DNA from: a virus
Direction: 5' to 3' (one strand)
DNA length: 29,683 nucleotides
IMG/VR virus record: IMGVR_UViG_3300010233_000188
Span: 1-29,683 of that record
Part shown: in pieces, positions 15,821 through 23,859 of the stretch
How positions within the stretch are numbered: position 1 is the first letter of the stretch
How the letters are laid out: every line of letters starts with the position of its first letter
Program-made: the position numbers and the translations under genes
The notes under the pieces: model-generated
Database searches by the model: none
The model's input: only the letters and a program-made list of their open reading frames with translations
What the model was told of the DNA's origin: nothing

Positions 15821-16515
15821 TGAATAATCCCAAAGATATTCCAGTTAAGGATCCGGGGATTAGCCCCAACACCCCTGCTCCAATTTCTACAAAGAGTCCT
15901 TTTTATCGGGGTCCTCTTCCTAGTGCTCCCGACAACTCTTTACAGCAAGCACAAGCTACACGGGGAAACGTTCCTCAGACAGCTGTTGCTCCTTTGACTC
16001 CTCTTTTTCAGCAACCACCAAATGCTGTTCCGCCTGCCGCAGCCCCCGCCGCAAGTACAAGCAGTACATCATCAGTCATTGATTTTCAGGGACCAGGAGC
16101 TCCTCTTACAGGGGACAGTACAGATCAAACAGTTTACTCCTCAGTGATCGATGCCGGTAAAATTGCTGCTGGTAAGGGGTTTAAAGTTACTGCATTCTTT
16201 TCCCGCTCCTCTGGTAGCACAGCCACAATCTACAATCTGTTCCTAGGCTCTGCTTTGATTGAGACCTTCACGCTAACACCACAATTAACAGTCAACCAGA
16301 CTATGCAATGGACGATTTTCAACAATGCTGGAAGCACATCTTCGCAGAGTTGGGCACGTTGGGCAATATTTGTGGATCACACTGCAACTGTCCCGGGATG
16401 CCAGGCTGGAACATTTACTGCGGATCTATCCGTATCCCAAATTTTGAAATTCACATTTAATGTAGCTAACCCGGATCAACTAACTCCGGTGCAATGGCTC
16501 ATAGAGGCACTATAA
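15820..16515 (+). CDS. Beta-rich virion structural protein with Pro-rich N-terminus
   Basis: The start overlaps the tail gene stop (TAATG). Residues 1-~85 are disordered and rich in Pro, Ala, Ser and Gln (a tether-like segment). The remaining ~145 residues are beta-rich (GKGFKVTAFFSRSSGS, TIYNLFLGSALIETFTL, ILKFTFNVANPDQLTPVQW). The C-terminal half shares its strand pattern with the product at 1506-2135. A flexible anchor plus a beta domain is usual for head fibres, decoration proteins or small tail appendages. The function is otherwise unrecognised. The stop overlaps the next start as TAATG. Confidence 0.65.
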   Translation: MNNPKDIPVKDPGISPNTPAPISTKSPFYRGPLPSAPDNSLQQAQATRGNVPQTAVAPLTPLFQQPPNAVPPAAAPAASTSSTSSVIDFQGPGAPLTGDSTDQTVYSSVIDAGKIAAGKGFKVTAFFSRSSGSTATIYNLFLGSALIETFTLTPQLTVNQTMQWTIFNNAGSTSSQSWARWAIFVDHTATVPGCQAGTFTADLSVSQILKFTFNVANPDQLTPVQWLIEAL

Positions 16516-16895
16516 TGCAAGTTAGAGACATAACAGACAACGATCATCAAACTCTGCAGGATTGGATTGAAAACGACCCCGATCATCGGGACACAAACTT
16601 GGAGTTCTTCACGCAAGCTCGTGGATTGACACATGTTTGGGAAGATCAAGAGGGGACTGTGATGTTCGTGAAGTTGAGCAAGAGTCTTCGAATTGACATC
16701 CAATTTGATGAGAACAATGAGCAACGCAACGCTCAAACCATTGTTGCGGGATTACCAGTCTTAGCTGCCCAGGCCCGGGATGCTGGATTTGAGGAGATTA
16801 TTTTTTGCTCAAAATCTCCAAAATTAGTTGCATTTTTGAGAAAGATATTCAAATTTCAGGCCGAGCCGGATGAATTTCGACTCTCGCTCATATAA
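16515..16895 (+). CDS. GNAT-fold-like protein in the internal virion gene cluster
   Basis: I start this gene at ATG 16515 (MQVRDITDNDHQTLQDWIEN) rather than at the in-frame ATG 16494, because 16515 forms the TAATG overlap used repeatedly here. The 126-residue product has the strand-helix start and the central antiparallel strands (THVWEDQEGTVMFVKL) of a small GNAT-like fold, then a helix (GLPVLAAQARDAGFEEIIFC) and SKSPKLVAFLRKIFKF. The acetyl-CoA loop (Q/R-x-x-G-x-G/A) is not evident, so enzyme activity is doubtful. GNAT-like proteins without clear activity occur beside podovirus ejection proteins (T7 gp13 is one case I recall). The assignment is tentative. Confidence 0.6.
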   Translation: MQVRDITDNDHQTLQDWIENDPDHRDTNLEFFTQARGLTHVWEDQEGTVMFVKLSKSLRIDIQFDENNEQRNAQTIVAGLPVLAAQARDAGFEEIIFCSKSPKLVAFLRKIFKFQAEPDEFRLSLI

Positions 16896-16907
16896 GTAGG
16901 TGAAGAC

Positions 16908-17546
16908 ATGTGTGGTGGAGCCAGCAAAGAACAAAAACAAATAAGCAGTGAGCAGAACGCTTACTACGCTGTCATGACCCAACAGGCCCAGGCCGAATTT
17001 GGGATGGCCAGCGGCATATTCAACATGCTGAAGGGAACCTTCGGTCCAATTTTACAAGCTGGACCGAATCAGCAAGGATTCAGCAAACCCGAGCTGGATA
17101 CTTTAAATGCTCAGGCTATCAACCAAACTGGCGCCAATTATGCCAAAGCTGCTCGTGCTGTTAATGAGTCTCTAGCCGCTCAAGGCGGGGGAAACGTCAA
17201 AATTGATTCCGGTGTAAACGAAGAAATCAAAGCACAAGTTGCTGAATCAGCTGCTGAAACTTCTTCTAAAGAAGAATTAGGGATCCAGCAAGCAAATTTT
17301 GATACGGGAAGACAAAATTTCCTGACTGCTGCACAAGTACTGTCAGGAGCACCCAACGTGTTCAATCCGGCAAATAGCGGATCGGTTGCTGCCACGGATG
17401 CGGGAAGTGCAGCAAGTAAAACGGCTGCTGATATTACTGCTGCTAACAACTCATGGATGCAAATGGTAACCGGGGCTGTGGGCGGGGTGGCTGGCGGCTG
17501 GGCTGCAGGAGGATTCAAGACACCGGGATCTTCGGGGTCAGCATAA
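16908..17546 (+). CDS. Internal virion/ejection protein, T7 gp14-like by position
   Basis: The 212-residue product begins MCGGASKEQKQIS; short 'MC-GA' starts followed by long Ala/Gln-rich helices are typical of small podovirus ejection proteins. Residues ~15-135 are helical and Ala/Gln/Glu-rich. The C-terminus has a Gly-zipper-like segment MVTGAVGGVAGGWAAGG that could insert in a membrane. It is the first of three consecutive genes of increasing size, matching the small/medium/large ejection-protein order in T7-like phages. Upstream GTAGGTGAAG gives a modest ribosome binding site. Confidence 0.65.
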   Translation: MCGGASKEQKQISSEQNAYYAVMTQQAQAEFGMASGIFNMLKGTFGPILQAGPNQQGFSKPELDTLNAQAINQTGANYAKAARAVNESLAAQGGGNVKIDSGVNEEIKAQVAESAAETSSKEELGIQQANFDTGRQNFLTAAQVLSGAPNVFNPANSGSVAATDAGSAASKTAADITAANNSWMQMVTGAVGGVAGGWAAGGFKTPGSSGSA

Positions 17547-17554
17547 GAGGAATT

Positions 17555-19780
17555 ATGGCAGAAGAAATTCAAGACACATCTAAAAACACATCTGAGGGAT
17601 CACCTGAGGCAAATCAAGCCACACCAACCCCTGCTGAAACCGGAGCGGCAGCGCCTCCTCCTGCAGCTGCCCCGCAGGCCGCCATTCCTAATGCTACCAT
17701 AACCGCAAGTGACAAACCATATGAAGCACACGGTATGGGAAAGGTGCTGGAGATTCTAGGCGGCGGAAGACAATACAAATACGAAGTTAATCCCGAGACT
17801 GGAGCAATGTCGAAGACAGATGTCACTGACAAAGCGGGTCTGGTCAAGGGTCTGCTTGCTCATGCTATCGTGGGAGCATTTGCTGGGTCGCAAGAACGTG
17901 GCCCGGGAGCCACGATGCGCGCATTTGGTGCCGGTGGCAATGCAGCGATGACCGCAACAAGTGAAGCTGAGGCAAGACAGAAATCTGAAGCAATTCAGAA
18001 TGCTAAGAATCAGCAAGAAACTCAGCTAAACAAAGCGCACATAATGAACATGAACAGTGAAACTGCACATAATCTCCGTAACGCCGAAAAACTTCAAGGA
18101 GAGATCTTAGATGATGCTGTAGATCGCGACTCAGCCCAATTGGCCCAGATCAAGGAACTGGGAGACAGTAGCAGCATTGTGGCAGAGAATGTTCCACAGC
18201 ATGAAGCACTGGCTGGCATGCAGAAGGGCACCTACAAGGCAACCAACCAGCTCTTCCTAATGAGCGGTAAAACAGAGATGAAGGATGAGCAGGGCAATAC
18301 AGTTACTGATCCTAAGACCGGTGAACCAAAGATGGAACCACTGGTGACCGTCGTTAACAATGTTCAAGTTCCCTTGAGTGCTGAGGATGTTTCTCGCTAT
18401 GCTGCGAGCGGTATCCCGGGATTTGCTCAAGGACAAAATCCCCCTGCCGGTCATCAAGTAGCGTTGGTGGATAAGAGAGCCTGGGACAACTTGGTACACA
18501 ATGTGGAAATTTCCCGTGGGATAGCAAAAGATGTTGGAGTCACGGACGAGGAATTCAATGCTGCTGTGAAAGAGCCGGGGGCAATCAATGCCTTCAAAGC
18601 GTTCAGCAAGTACGCTGCTAATCACGATCCTTATGCTGCTCTAAAGCAAATGGAAACCGCAAAGGGAGCGGACGGGAAAACTCCACTGTATAGTGGTCGC
18701 ACTCTATCAATATTGCAAGATGCCTTCGGTGGCAAGAAGGCTCTGGAATATCACAACAAGTTAGAAGGGGAAGCTGCTGCGACGAAGGAGCAAACTGTTG
18801 AAGCCGGAAAGAAACCTCAAACTTTAGATCAAGCGGTGAGCAAATCAACAACCGCAACGATTGCATATCGCGACAACCCCAATGCTGCAACGCTGAAAGC
18901 AGCGAAGGACGCCCAGCTCTATGCGGATAACCTCAAAAGAAGCGAAGTCAGCAAGGCATACAGCGAGGCCTTTGCTCGAATTGATGCTCAGAAGAAAGCT
19001 GACACAGACGATCTGAAACTCGTCGCTGCAGAATTGGTGAAACCTGACAACCTGACCTCATTGAAGGATGTGGCCAGCATGCGCGGAGATCAACGTCTTC
19101 GTTTGTTTGCAGAAGCAAAGAAATTGGATCCAAACTTTGATCAGGGACAAGTCATGAACAAAGTGAGGTTCGTGGGACAATTTACTAACCCCAATGGCAA
19201 AACAATGCAGAATATTGCATCGTTCAACACTTTTATTGAACACGCTGCTGACTTGCAGGACATCAACCAAGAGCATCGGGGGACGCAGACTGGAACCAAG
19301 GTATTGAACACCCCCCTTAACAAGTTAGAGAATGCTTTTGGATCCGCGACATACACTCGTTATGTTGCCGCGTTGGAACCGGTGCAAACAGAATACACAA
19401 ATGCTTTGAAGGCGGGTTTCGCTCCGCAAGCAAGCGACATAGAAGCCGGGAAAGTCATATTGAGTCCAAGCAGCACACCAGCTCAAATTGAAGCGGCAGT
19501 AAAGCAGATGTCCCACACAGTTGTTCGCAGAGCCGACAGCGTAAACCAGGAATTCCGTGCCATAATGGGTCGGGATTATCCTGATTTGATCACACCTGAT
19601 GCTCGCACTGCGGCTAACAAGCTGGGATTAGATGTAAGCAAGTACCACACTGGTGGTCAGGTAAATCAACCGGGCAGCGGCGTCGCCATTCCAAATGGAG
19701 CAACGGGCAAGGCTCCGGGTTCTGATGGGAGACTGCACTATCATGATGCTCAGGGTAAGGACCTTGGAGTTGCTCCCTAA
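17555..19780 (+). CDS. Large internal virion protein, putative ejection protein
   Basis: I choose ATG 17555, which follows AAGAGGAATT; the open frame continues upstream to 17453 but only by reading through the end of the previous gene. The product is 741 residues. Residues 1-~55 are Pro/Ala/Thr/Glu-rich and disordered. The rest is largely alpha-helical with high Ala, Lys, Gln and Asp and no membrane helix except a weak GLLAHAIVGAFAG segment. The C-terminus (HTGGQVNQPGSG ... GRLHYHDAQGKDLG) is a short Gly-rich domain also seen in other phage virion proteins. Position suggests the gp15-like member of an ejection-protein set. No enzyme motif is visible. The stop overlaps the next start (TAATG). 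Confidence 0.65.
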   Translation: MAEEIQDTSKNTSEGSPEANQATPTPAETGAAAPPPAAAPQAAIPNATITASDKPYEAHGMGKVLEILGGGRQYKYEVNPETGAMSKTDVTDKAGLVKGLLAHAIVGAFAGSQERGPGATMRAFGAGGNAAMTATSEAEARQKSEAIQNAKNQQETQLNKAHIMNMNSETAHNLRNAEKLQGEILDDAVDRDSAQLAQIKELGDSSSIVAENVPQHEALAGMQKGTYKATNQLFLMSGKTEMKDEQGNTVTDPKTGEPKMEPLVTVVNNVQVPLSAEDVSRYAASGIPGFAQGQNPPAGHQVALVDKRAWDNLVHNVEISRGIAKDVGVTDEEFNAAVKEPGAINAFKAFSKYAANHDPYAALKQMETAKGADGKTPLYSGRTLSILQDAFGGKKALEYHNKLEGEAAATKEQTVEAGKKPQTLDQAVSKSTTATIAYRDNPNAATLKAAKDAQLYADNLKRSEVSKAYSEAFARIDAQKKADTDDLKLVAAELVKPDNLTSLKDVASMRGDQRLRLFAEAKKLDPNFDQGQVMNKVRFVGQFTNPNGKTMQNIASFNTFIEHAADLQDINQEHRGTQTGTKVLNTPLNKLENAFGSATYTRYVAALEPVQTEYTNALKAGFAPQASDIEAGKVILSPSSTPAQIEAAVKQMSHTVVRRADSVNQEFRAIMGRDYPDLITPDARTAANKLGLDVSKYHTGGQVNQPGSGVAIPNGATGKAPGSDGRLHYHDAQGKDLGVAP

Positions 19781-21882
19781 TGGAAGACCAAAATTCAGCT
19801 CCTGTAACATTGGACATGACTAAATCGATTCCCCTGGACCAGGCTCCAGCTCCGGTAACTTTAGACATGTCTAAATCAGTGCCTCTCAATCCTGCCAATG
19901 ACGAGGCTCCTCATGTACAGGCAGTTGCTCCTCAGACTTTCATGCAGCAAATCACACGTGGCCCTCGTGTATCCGATATCCCTCAAGCGGATCGCGATGC
20001 TCATCCCACGTTAACAAAGATAGCACAGTGGTCTGAGGACTTGATGGATCGGACCCATTTACAAGACATTATTCCTTCCCCGAGGCAAAGCGTGGGAGCA
20101 GTAAAATCTGTTGCCCGTGACGCTATAAATATTCATAACATGGCAGTGCAGGGGTACCATGCTCTGCCTCACATTGTGCAAAAAGCCATATTGCCGGCTG
20201 TGAATCCGGATGAAGTCAAGAAATTTTCTACTCCGCAAGCATTGAAATCAGCGAACCTGGGTGAAACTGTTGGCGGTGTTTCTGCCGACACAATTGAATG
20301 GATTTTAGGTGGTGAGGTTCTGAAGGGTCTTCCTATTGTGGGCAAGTTGCTTCAGGCCGGAAAAGGAACAAAAGGATTAGTTGCTCTGGGAAAACGTGCC
20401 TTGACAAGTGGCGCTGAAAATGCCCTGCTGGGAGGAACCCAAGCAGCAGTTAAATCTGAGGGTGAGCCCACAACCACAGGGCAAGGTGCTCTACTTGGTG
20501 CTGCGTTTGGTGCTGGGGGCGAAATTGGTGGAACCACCATAGATGGCGTGCTTAACAAAGCCAAGCAACTTTTAGATAAATCAAAACTTTCAGCTGAAAC
20601 CAAGATTGCTGGAAATGCTCAATTACAAGCGTCTAGACTCAAGGCTAAAATGCATATTGTGTCCCCTGAATCTAACCCGGAGATGTATAAAGCACCCGAG
20701 GAAGCCCAATCTGCGGGCACTCATGATCAAGTCATATCGCAGGAACCTCTCCCGGGCGAACAGGGAATGGTGTACAACGCCACTGAAGGCCGCATGGTTG
20801 CGAAAGCAAATCCTCCTTCCAATATTTTGTCAGAAGAAGACAAAGCAGTAGCCAAAAAATTTAATGCTGGACTAGAAGCACAAGGATCCACCAGTGCCGT
20901 TCTTCCTGCCGAGAAGCCTGCTCCGGCCTTATCGCCATCAGAAGCTCAACAAGAGGCAAAGGGATACTTAGAGAGGCTGAAAGCGGACAAAGAAGCTGGG
21001 TGGGAAACGCACCATGAGCCAGATATGTCCGTCATTACCAAAGAGGGAAAACCTGCCGGTTTTATCAGCACCCAGGATGCCACTTATATCACAGGCAAAC
21101 CAGCAAAGTCAATAGCTTCTTCCCAAATTTTCCAATCAGCAGGCGGTCCGGGACAAGGCATGGGATCTCGTTTGGCTGAAGATCTTGCTGCTCACAACCG
21201 AGGTCAAGGAGATGCCTATCTGTTTTCCGATGCTGCCAACAAGATGTCAGATGAAGCAAGGGGTATGTGGCAGAAACTCCAGAGGATGCACCCTGATGAG
21301 ATTTCGGTGGAACCCGGAGGGCGCTATCAGTGGGATTTACAAAAACCCCCGAAGGAATTGGAGGTTGCTGCCAGCGATATGGATGCTCATTTTGCCAAAA
21401 TTCAGGCCGAAGATGCAGCTCAGGCTGCAAAAGGACCTGTGCTTACAGCTGAGCAATTAACTCAAAGATTCAGCCAATTACATGGACGGGACATTGCTGA
21501 AAAGCAAGCAAAAGCATGGAGCCCAACTGCGAAATTCGCTGCAAAGGTTGTCGCCTATGGAGCAGCAGATTATGGGGCTGATAAAATTTTGGAGTCTTGG
21601 GGCGTGCCAGCATCAGTAAGAATGGCTGCAATGGGTGCAGCTGGTGTTGGGGAATACGGATCAGTTAAGAAAGAATTTGTGGGAATGATTGCGCAGCACC
21701 CAAAAATACTTCCTGTGCTCTACAAGATTGTCAAAGGATTTGCTGGTGCTGGGCAAGCCGCTCGTCAGGCACCCTTAACAGCTCCTGCTGTGCAGGAGAG
21801 CAATCGGCCCGAGGTCCAGTCACCAATTACTCTTGATTTATCGAAGTCTGTTCCTTTGAATCAGAATTCGCCCAACAAATAA
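19780..21882 (+). CDS. Large internal virion protein with terminal TLDxSKSxPL motifs and GNAT-like domain
   Basis: The 700-residue product has two copies of a short motif at the N-terminus (APVTLDMTKSIPL, residues 7-19; APVTLDMSKSVPL, 24-36) and one at the C-terminus (SPITLDLSKSVPL, 681-693). Residues ~160-250 contain Gly/Ala-rich hydrophobic helices (GALLGAAFGAGGEIGG) suited to membrane insertion. Residues ~385-520 look GNAT-like: GKPAGFIS strand, GGPGQGMGSRLAEDL in the place of the acetyl-CoA loop and helix, then KMSDEARGMWQKLQ and a final YQWDL strand. Order in the operon suggests the largest ejection protein. No lytic transglycosylase motif was found. A 190-base gap without a recognisable gene follows. 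Confidence 0.62.
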   Translation: MEDQNSAPVTLDMTKSIPLDQAPAPVTLDMSKSVPLNPANDEAPHVQAVAPQTFMQQITRGPRVSDIPQADRDAHPTLTKIAQWSEDLMDRTHLQDIIPSPRQSVGAVKSVARDAINIHNMAVQGYHALPHIVQKAILPAVNPDEVKKFSTPQALKSANLGETVGGVSADTIEWILGGEVLKGLPIVGKLLQAGKGTKGLVALGKRALTSGAENALLGGTQAAVKSEGEPTTTGQGALLGAAFGAGGEIGGTTIDGVLNKAKQLLDKSKLSAETKIAGNAQLQASRLKAKMHIVSPESNPEMYKAPEEAQSAGTHDQVISQEPLPGEQGMVYNATEGRMVAKANPPSNILSEEDKAVAKKFNAGLEAQGSTSAVLPAEKPAPALSPSEAQQEAKGYLERLKADKEAGWETHHEPDMSVITKEGKPAGFISTQDATYITGKPAKSIASSQIFQSAGGPGQGMGSRLAEDLAAHNRGQGDAYLFSDAANKMSDEARGMWQKLQRMHPDEISVEPGGRYQWDLQKPPKELEVAASDMDAHFAKIQAEDAAQAAKGPVLTAEQLTQRFSQLHGRDIAEKQAKAWSPTAKFAAKVVAYGAADYGADKILESWGVPASVRMAAMGAAGVGEYGSVKKEFVGMIAQHPKILPVLYKIVKGFAGAGQAARQAPLTAPAVQESNRPEVQSPITLDLSKSVPLNQNSPNK

Positions 21883-22072
21883 ATACTAGGATAGCCAAGG
21901 TGATCCCTATCGGTGGGCATATCCAGGGCAGTAGAAACAGAAACGCGCCCCAAATTGGGGAAGTAAGGTTGACTAGAACGTGAAATTTGTCCTTCATTTT
22001 CATTTTGTTCTCTCCTGATTCATACTACGCAATCCATTTACATAATAGTTATTGTCATGTAAAAGGATCCTC

Positions 22073-22357
22073 ATGCTCATTGAAACTTCACCATTTGAAT
22101 GGTTTTCTCAGCATTTACATCTTGCGGGATGGGGCACCGTCATTGCCATTGTCTGGAAAGCATCGCGTTTCCTTACTCGCGCTGAATCTCGCCTCAAGAA
22201 TGCCGAAACCAAGGGTGAAGTGGTGTACAGCATGACAACAAATCACATCCCCACATCGTTGAACGAGATCTCCACCAAGACAGATAAATCAATTGAGATT
22301 CTCCAGTCTATTGACAGCAACATAGCAATCCTTGTGGATCGAGGCACTCGTGTTTAA
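22073..22357 (+). CDS. Small membrane protein, holin/lysis candidate (94 aa)
   Basis: I start at ATG 22073, six bases after AAAGGA; the frame extends upstream to TTG 22052 without a better ribosome binding site. The product starts MLIETSPFEWFSQHLHLAGW and has one membrane segment (about residues 16-33, LAGWGTVIAIVW), then a polar, helical tail with SIEILQSIDSNIAILVDRG. A single N-terminal membrane helix plus a coiled tail fits phage lysis-associated proteins of this size. It overlaps the next membrane protein by 8 bases. The 190 bases upstream contain only a short CCCCAAATTGGGG palindrome and no clear promoter. Confidence 0.6.
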   Translation: MLIETSPFEWFSQHLHLAGWGTVIAIVWKASRFLTRAESRLKNAETKGEVVYSMTTNHIPTSLNEISTKTDKSIEILQSIDSNIAILVDRGTRV

Positions 22358-22562
22358 GATCAATTACGACAAAATCCTAAGCCAGGTTGCGGATTACCAC
22401 TTGCCTATCACCGTGTTTGTGTTTTTATCAGGAGCATTCCTTCAATGGTTCCACCACCTAGATTCCACGTTTGTCGCGTTCACAGCCACAGTATTAACTG
22501 CAGTGACGGGACATGCCTTTTCCAAAGCCGGAAATAAGACGGATGATCCTGACAAAGGATAG
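22350..22562 (+). CDS. Small two-helix membrane protein, holin candidate (70 aa)
   Basis: The likely start is GTG 22350, five bases after GAGG (22341-22344) and overlapping the preceding stop; an upstream TTG at 22332 is in frame but lacks a ribosome binding site. The product begins with KINYDKILSQVADYH and has two hydrophobic segments (LPITVFVFLSGAFLQWF and FVAFTATVLTAVTGHAF) followed by a short charged tail KAGNKTDDPDKG. Two membrane helices, small size and a charged C-terminus fit a class II holin. Its place next to another small membrane gene and upstream of a SleB-like gene supports a lysis cluster. No sequence-specific holin motif can be claimed. Confidence 0.6.
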   Translation: MFKINYDKILSQVADYHLPITVFVFLSGAFLQWFHHLDSTFVAFTATVLTAVTGHAFSKAGNKTDDPDKG

Positions 22563-22565
22563 CGC

Positions 22566-23099
22566 ATGGCTCGTGTTCGTCGCAGCCCGGAAGAAAAGGA
22601 TCATATCTTGCGTCTAGTCATCGATAATCCTGACAAGAGCTATGCTGAGATCGGCAAAATGGTCGGCATAACGGGCAACTACGTTTCTCAGATAGTGTTT
22701 CACAGCGATCATCGTGGCCTCCGCACCCAAGTGCGTGTTAGAAGAGTTCCCGCAAATCGAGACACAGTTGTGCAATACGTGGCTGCCCACCCCGAGAAAA
22801 CCTACGAGATGTGTGCCCAGGAATTGGACGTTTCCCGCTACATGGTTATGAAGATTATGCGAAACAGTAGTCTAAACGGGAAACGTAGACAGCAGTCTGG
22901 TGGTCATGCGCTGGCGAGACGGACGCGGAAACATCATCGGCAGTCGGATCTACAGTTTCAGTGGGAGCAGCGCCTAGCGAGTGAGAACTTAAGCATGGGG
23001 CGGGGCACTCGTAATTGGCTATCTTACGGGCAGGACTATACTGACAGGCAATTGAGACACCGCACACCAACATTAGACGACTATGAAGGGGAAACATGA
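22566..23099 (+). CDS. DNA-binding protein with two duplicated helix-turn-helix units
   Basis: The 177-residue product contains two HTH-type units that look like an internal duplication: ILRLVIDNPDKSYAEIGKMV followed by GITGNYVSQIV (residues 14-44), and TVVQYVAAHPEKTYEMCAQE followed by LDVSRYMVMKIM (67-98). A basic linker GKRRQQSGGHALARRTRKHHR and a C-terminal segment with NWLSYGQDY follow. Tandem HTHs of this type occur in transposase N-termini, terminase small subunits and regulators. With no small terminase elsewhere in the window, that role cannot be excluded, but the position after the holin candidates and before the transcription-related genes suggests a regulator. It starts three bases after the previous stop. 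Confidence 0.7.
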   Translation: MARVRRSPEEKDHILRLVIDNPDKSYAEIGKMVGITGNYVSQIVFHSDHRGLRTQVRVRRVPANRDTVVQYVAAHPEKTYEMCAQELDVSRYMVMKIMRNSSLNGKRRQQSGGHALARRTRKHHRQSDLQFQWEQRLASENLSMGRGTRNWLSYGQDYTDRQLRHRTPTLDDYEGET

Positions 23100-23236
23100 A
23101 CCATATGTACACAGTGGAAGAAATCATAGTGCTGCTACAACAAGTGCAAAAAATGGGTATCGACGTTGATGAGCTCCCTGGTAGCATGACTATTGAGGAA
23201 CTCCAGAAATTGGTAGATGGAGAAGATTACAATTGA
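23096..23236 (+). CDS. Small acidic protein (46 aa)
   Basis: The ATG at 23096 overlaps the previous stop (ATGA) and follows AAGGGGAA. The product (MNHMYTVEEIIVLLQQVQKM, then a LPGSMTIEELQKLVDG segment) is predicted as two amphipathic helices. It resembles short phage proteins ending in '-LP--MT-EE-----DG' but has no function I can assign. The next gene starts with TTG overlapping its stop, so the run 22566-23834 is one coupled set. Confidence 0.6.
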   Translation: MNHMYTVEEIIVLLQQVQKMGIDVDELPGSMTIEELQKLVDGEDYN

Positions 23237-23427
23237 ACTCAATTGAAAAATGCGGCTTTGGTTCTTGCAACCTAACTGCGAGTCACACTATCCCCTGGGA
23301 TGCTCGTCAAAGGTTGGGATTGGAAATAGGACCTATCCATGTGTGTTATCGTCATGCCCTGATTGTCTTGGAGTTTGTTGATCATTTGGAAAATCCCGCC
23401 AGTTATCTGGTTGGTTGGTTACAATGA
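23233..23427 (+). CDS. Small Cys/His protein, putative zinc finger (64 aa)
   Basis: Start is TTG 23233, with GGAGA nine bases upstream; no ATG is available in frame near this point. The product has CGFGSC near residues 7-12, SHTIPW, then IHVCYRH around residues 36-42. The CxxxxC...CxxH spacing could form a small zinc finger, as in many tiny phage proteins. The C-terminus is a hydrophobic helix (HALIVLEFVDHL). It overlaps the next gene by ATGA. Function unknown; the non-ATG start lowers confidence somewhat. Confidence 0.55.
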   Translation: MNSIEKCGFGSCNLTASHTIPWDARQRLGLEIGPIHVCYRHALIVLEFVDHLENPASYLVGWLQ

Positions 23428-23834
23428 GCAGCCAAAGTGAATTCCTAAAATCTTGCATAGCACTTGTAGCCTGGCGCTGGGGGGCGCAGTTTGGTCCACG
23501 TGGTCCAGTGATGATAGCTCAATGTCTTTCTAATCGCGTCAAGAGAGGATGGGGAAGCTGGTCGCAAGTGCTGAATGACATGAATAATTTCTCCTTTTTG
23601 CCGGTGGGAGAAGAACCGCAGGGATTTCCCGATCCCTGGGATCCCTCTTTTACTCGTCTTTTAGTTGAGATTGAGAAGATCTACAACGGCATTGATGAGG
23701 ACCTGACTTGCGGATCATTGTTTTGGTGCGATTTGAGCAATGTCAAACGGGAGTGGTTCCTCAGTAATATTGTAAGAAATCCTGCCGAACATGGATCGGG
23801 TGCAAGTTATGGTCTCCTAACCTTTTACGTGTAG
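23424..23834 (+). CDS. SleB-like (cell wall hydrolase fold) protein without the usual catalytic Glu
   Basis: ATG 23424 gives an ATGA overlap and is preferred over the in-frame start at 23415. The 136-residue product has the SleB/Hydrolase_2 layout as I know it: an opening helix, GPVMIAQCLSNRVKRGW (the 'G-v-VA-V-lNRv--G' block), a Trp/Asn segment, then GSLFWCDLSNVKREWF and a final GLLTFYV strand. In SleB the first helix carries the catalytic Glu in Y-EA-GE; the corresponding stretch here is AWRWGAQFGPRG with no Glu. It lies just after holin candidates, so a lysis role is attractive, but activity is uncertain; it may be an inactive homologue. Confidence 0.6.
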   Translation: MSSQSEFLKSCIALVAWRWGAQFGPRGPVMIAQCLSNRVKRGWGSWSQVLNDMNNFSFLPVGEEPQGFPDPWDPSFTRLLVEIEKIYNGIDEDLTCGSLFWCDLSNVKREWFLSNIVRNPAEHGSGASYGLLTFYV

Positions 23835-23859
23835 AAGGTTTTCCCCGTATCTAGGTAGA

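Noticed and set aside
17453-17554. Upstream extension of the large internal virion gene
   Set aside because: It overlaps the end of the preceding gene with an Arg/Gly-rich out-of-frame peptide; AAGAGGA before ATG 17555 is the better start.
21948-21960. CCCCAAATTGGGG palindrome after the large ejection gene, as terminator
   Set aside because: The stem is only 5-6 bp and no T run follows on either strand.
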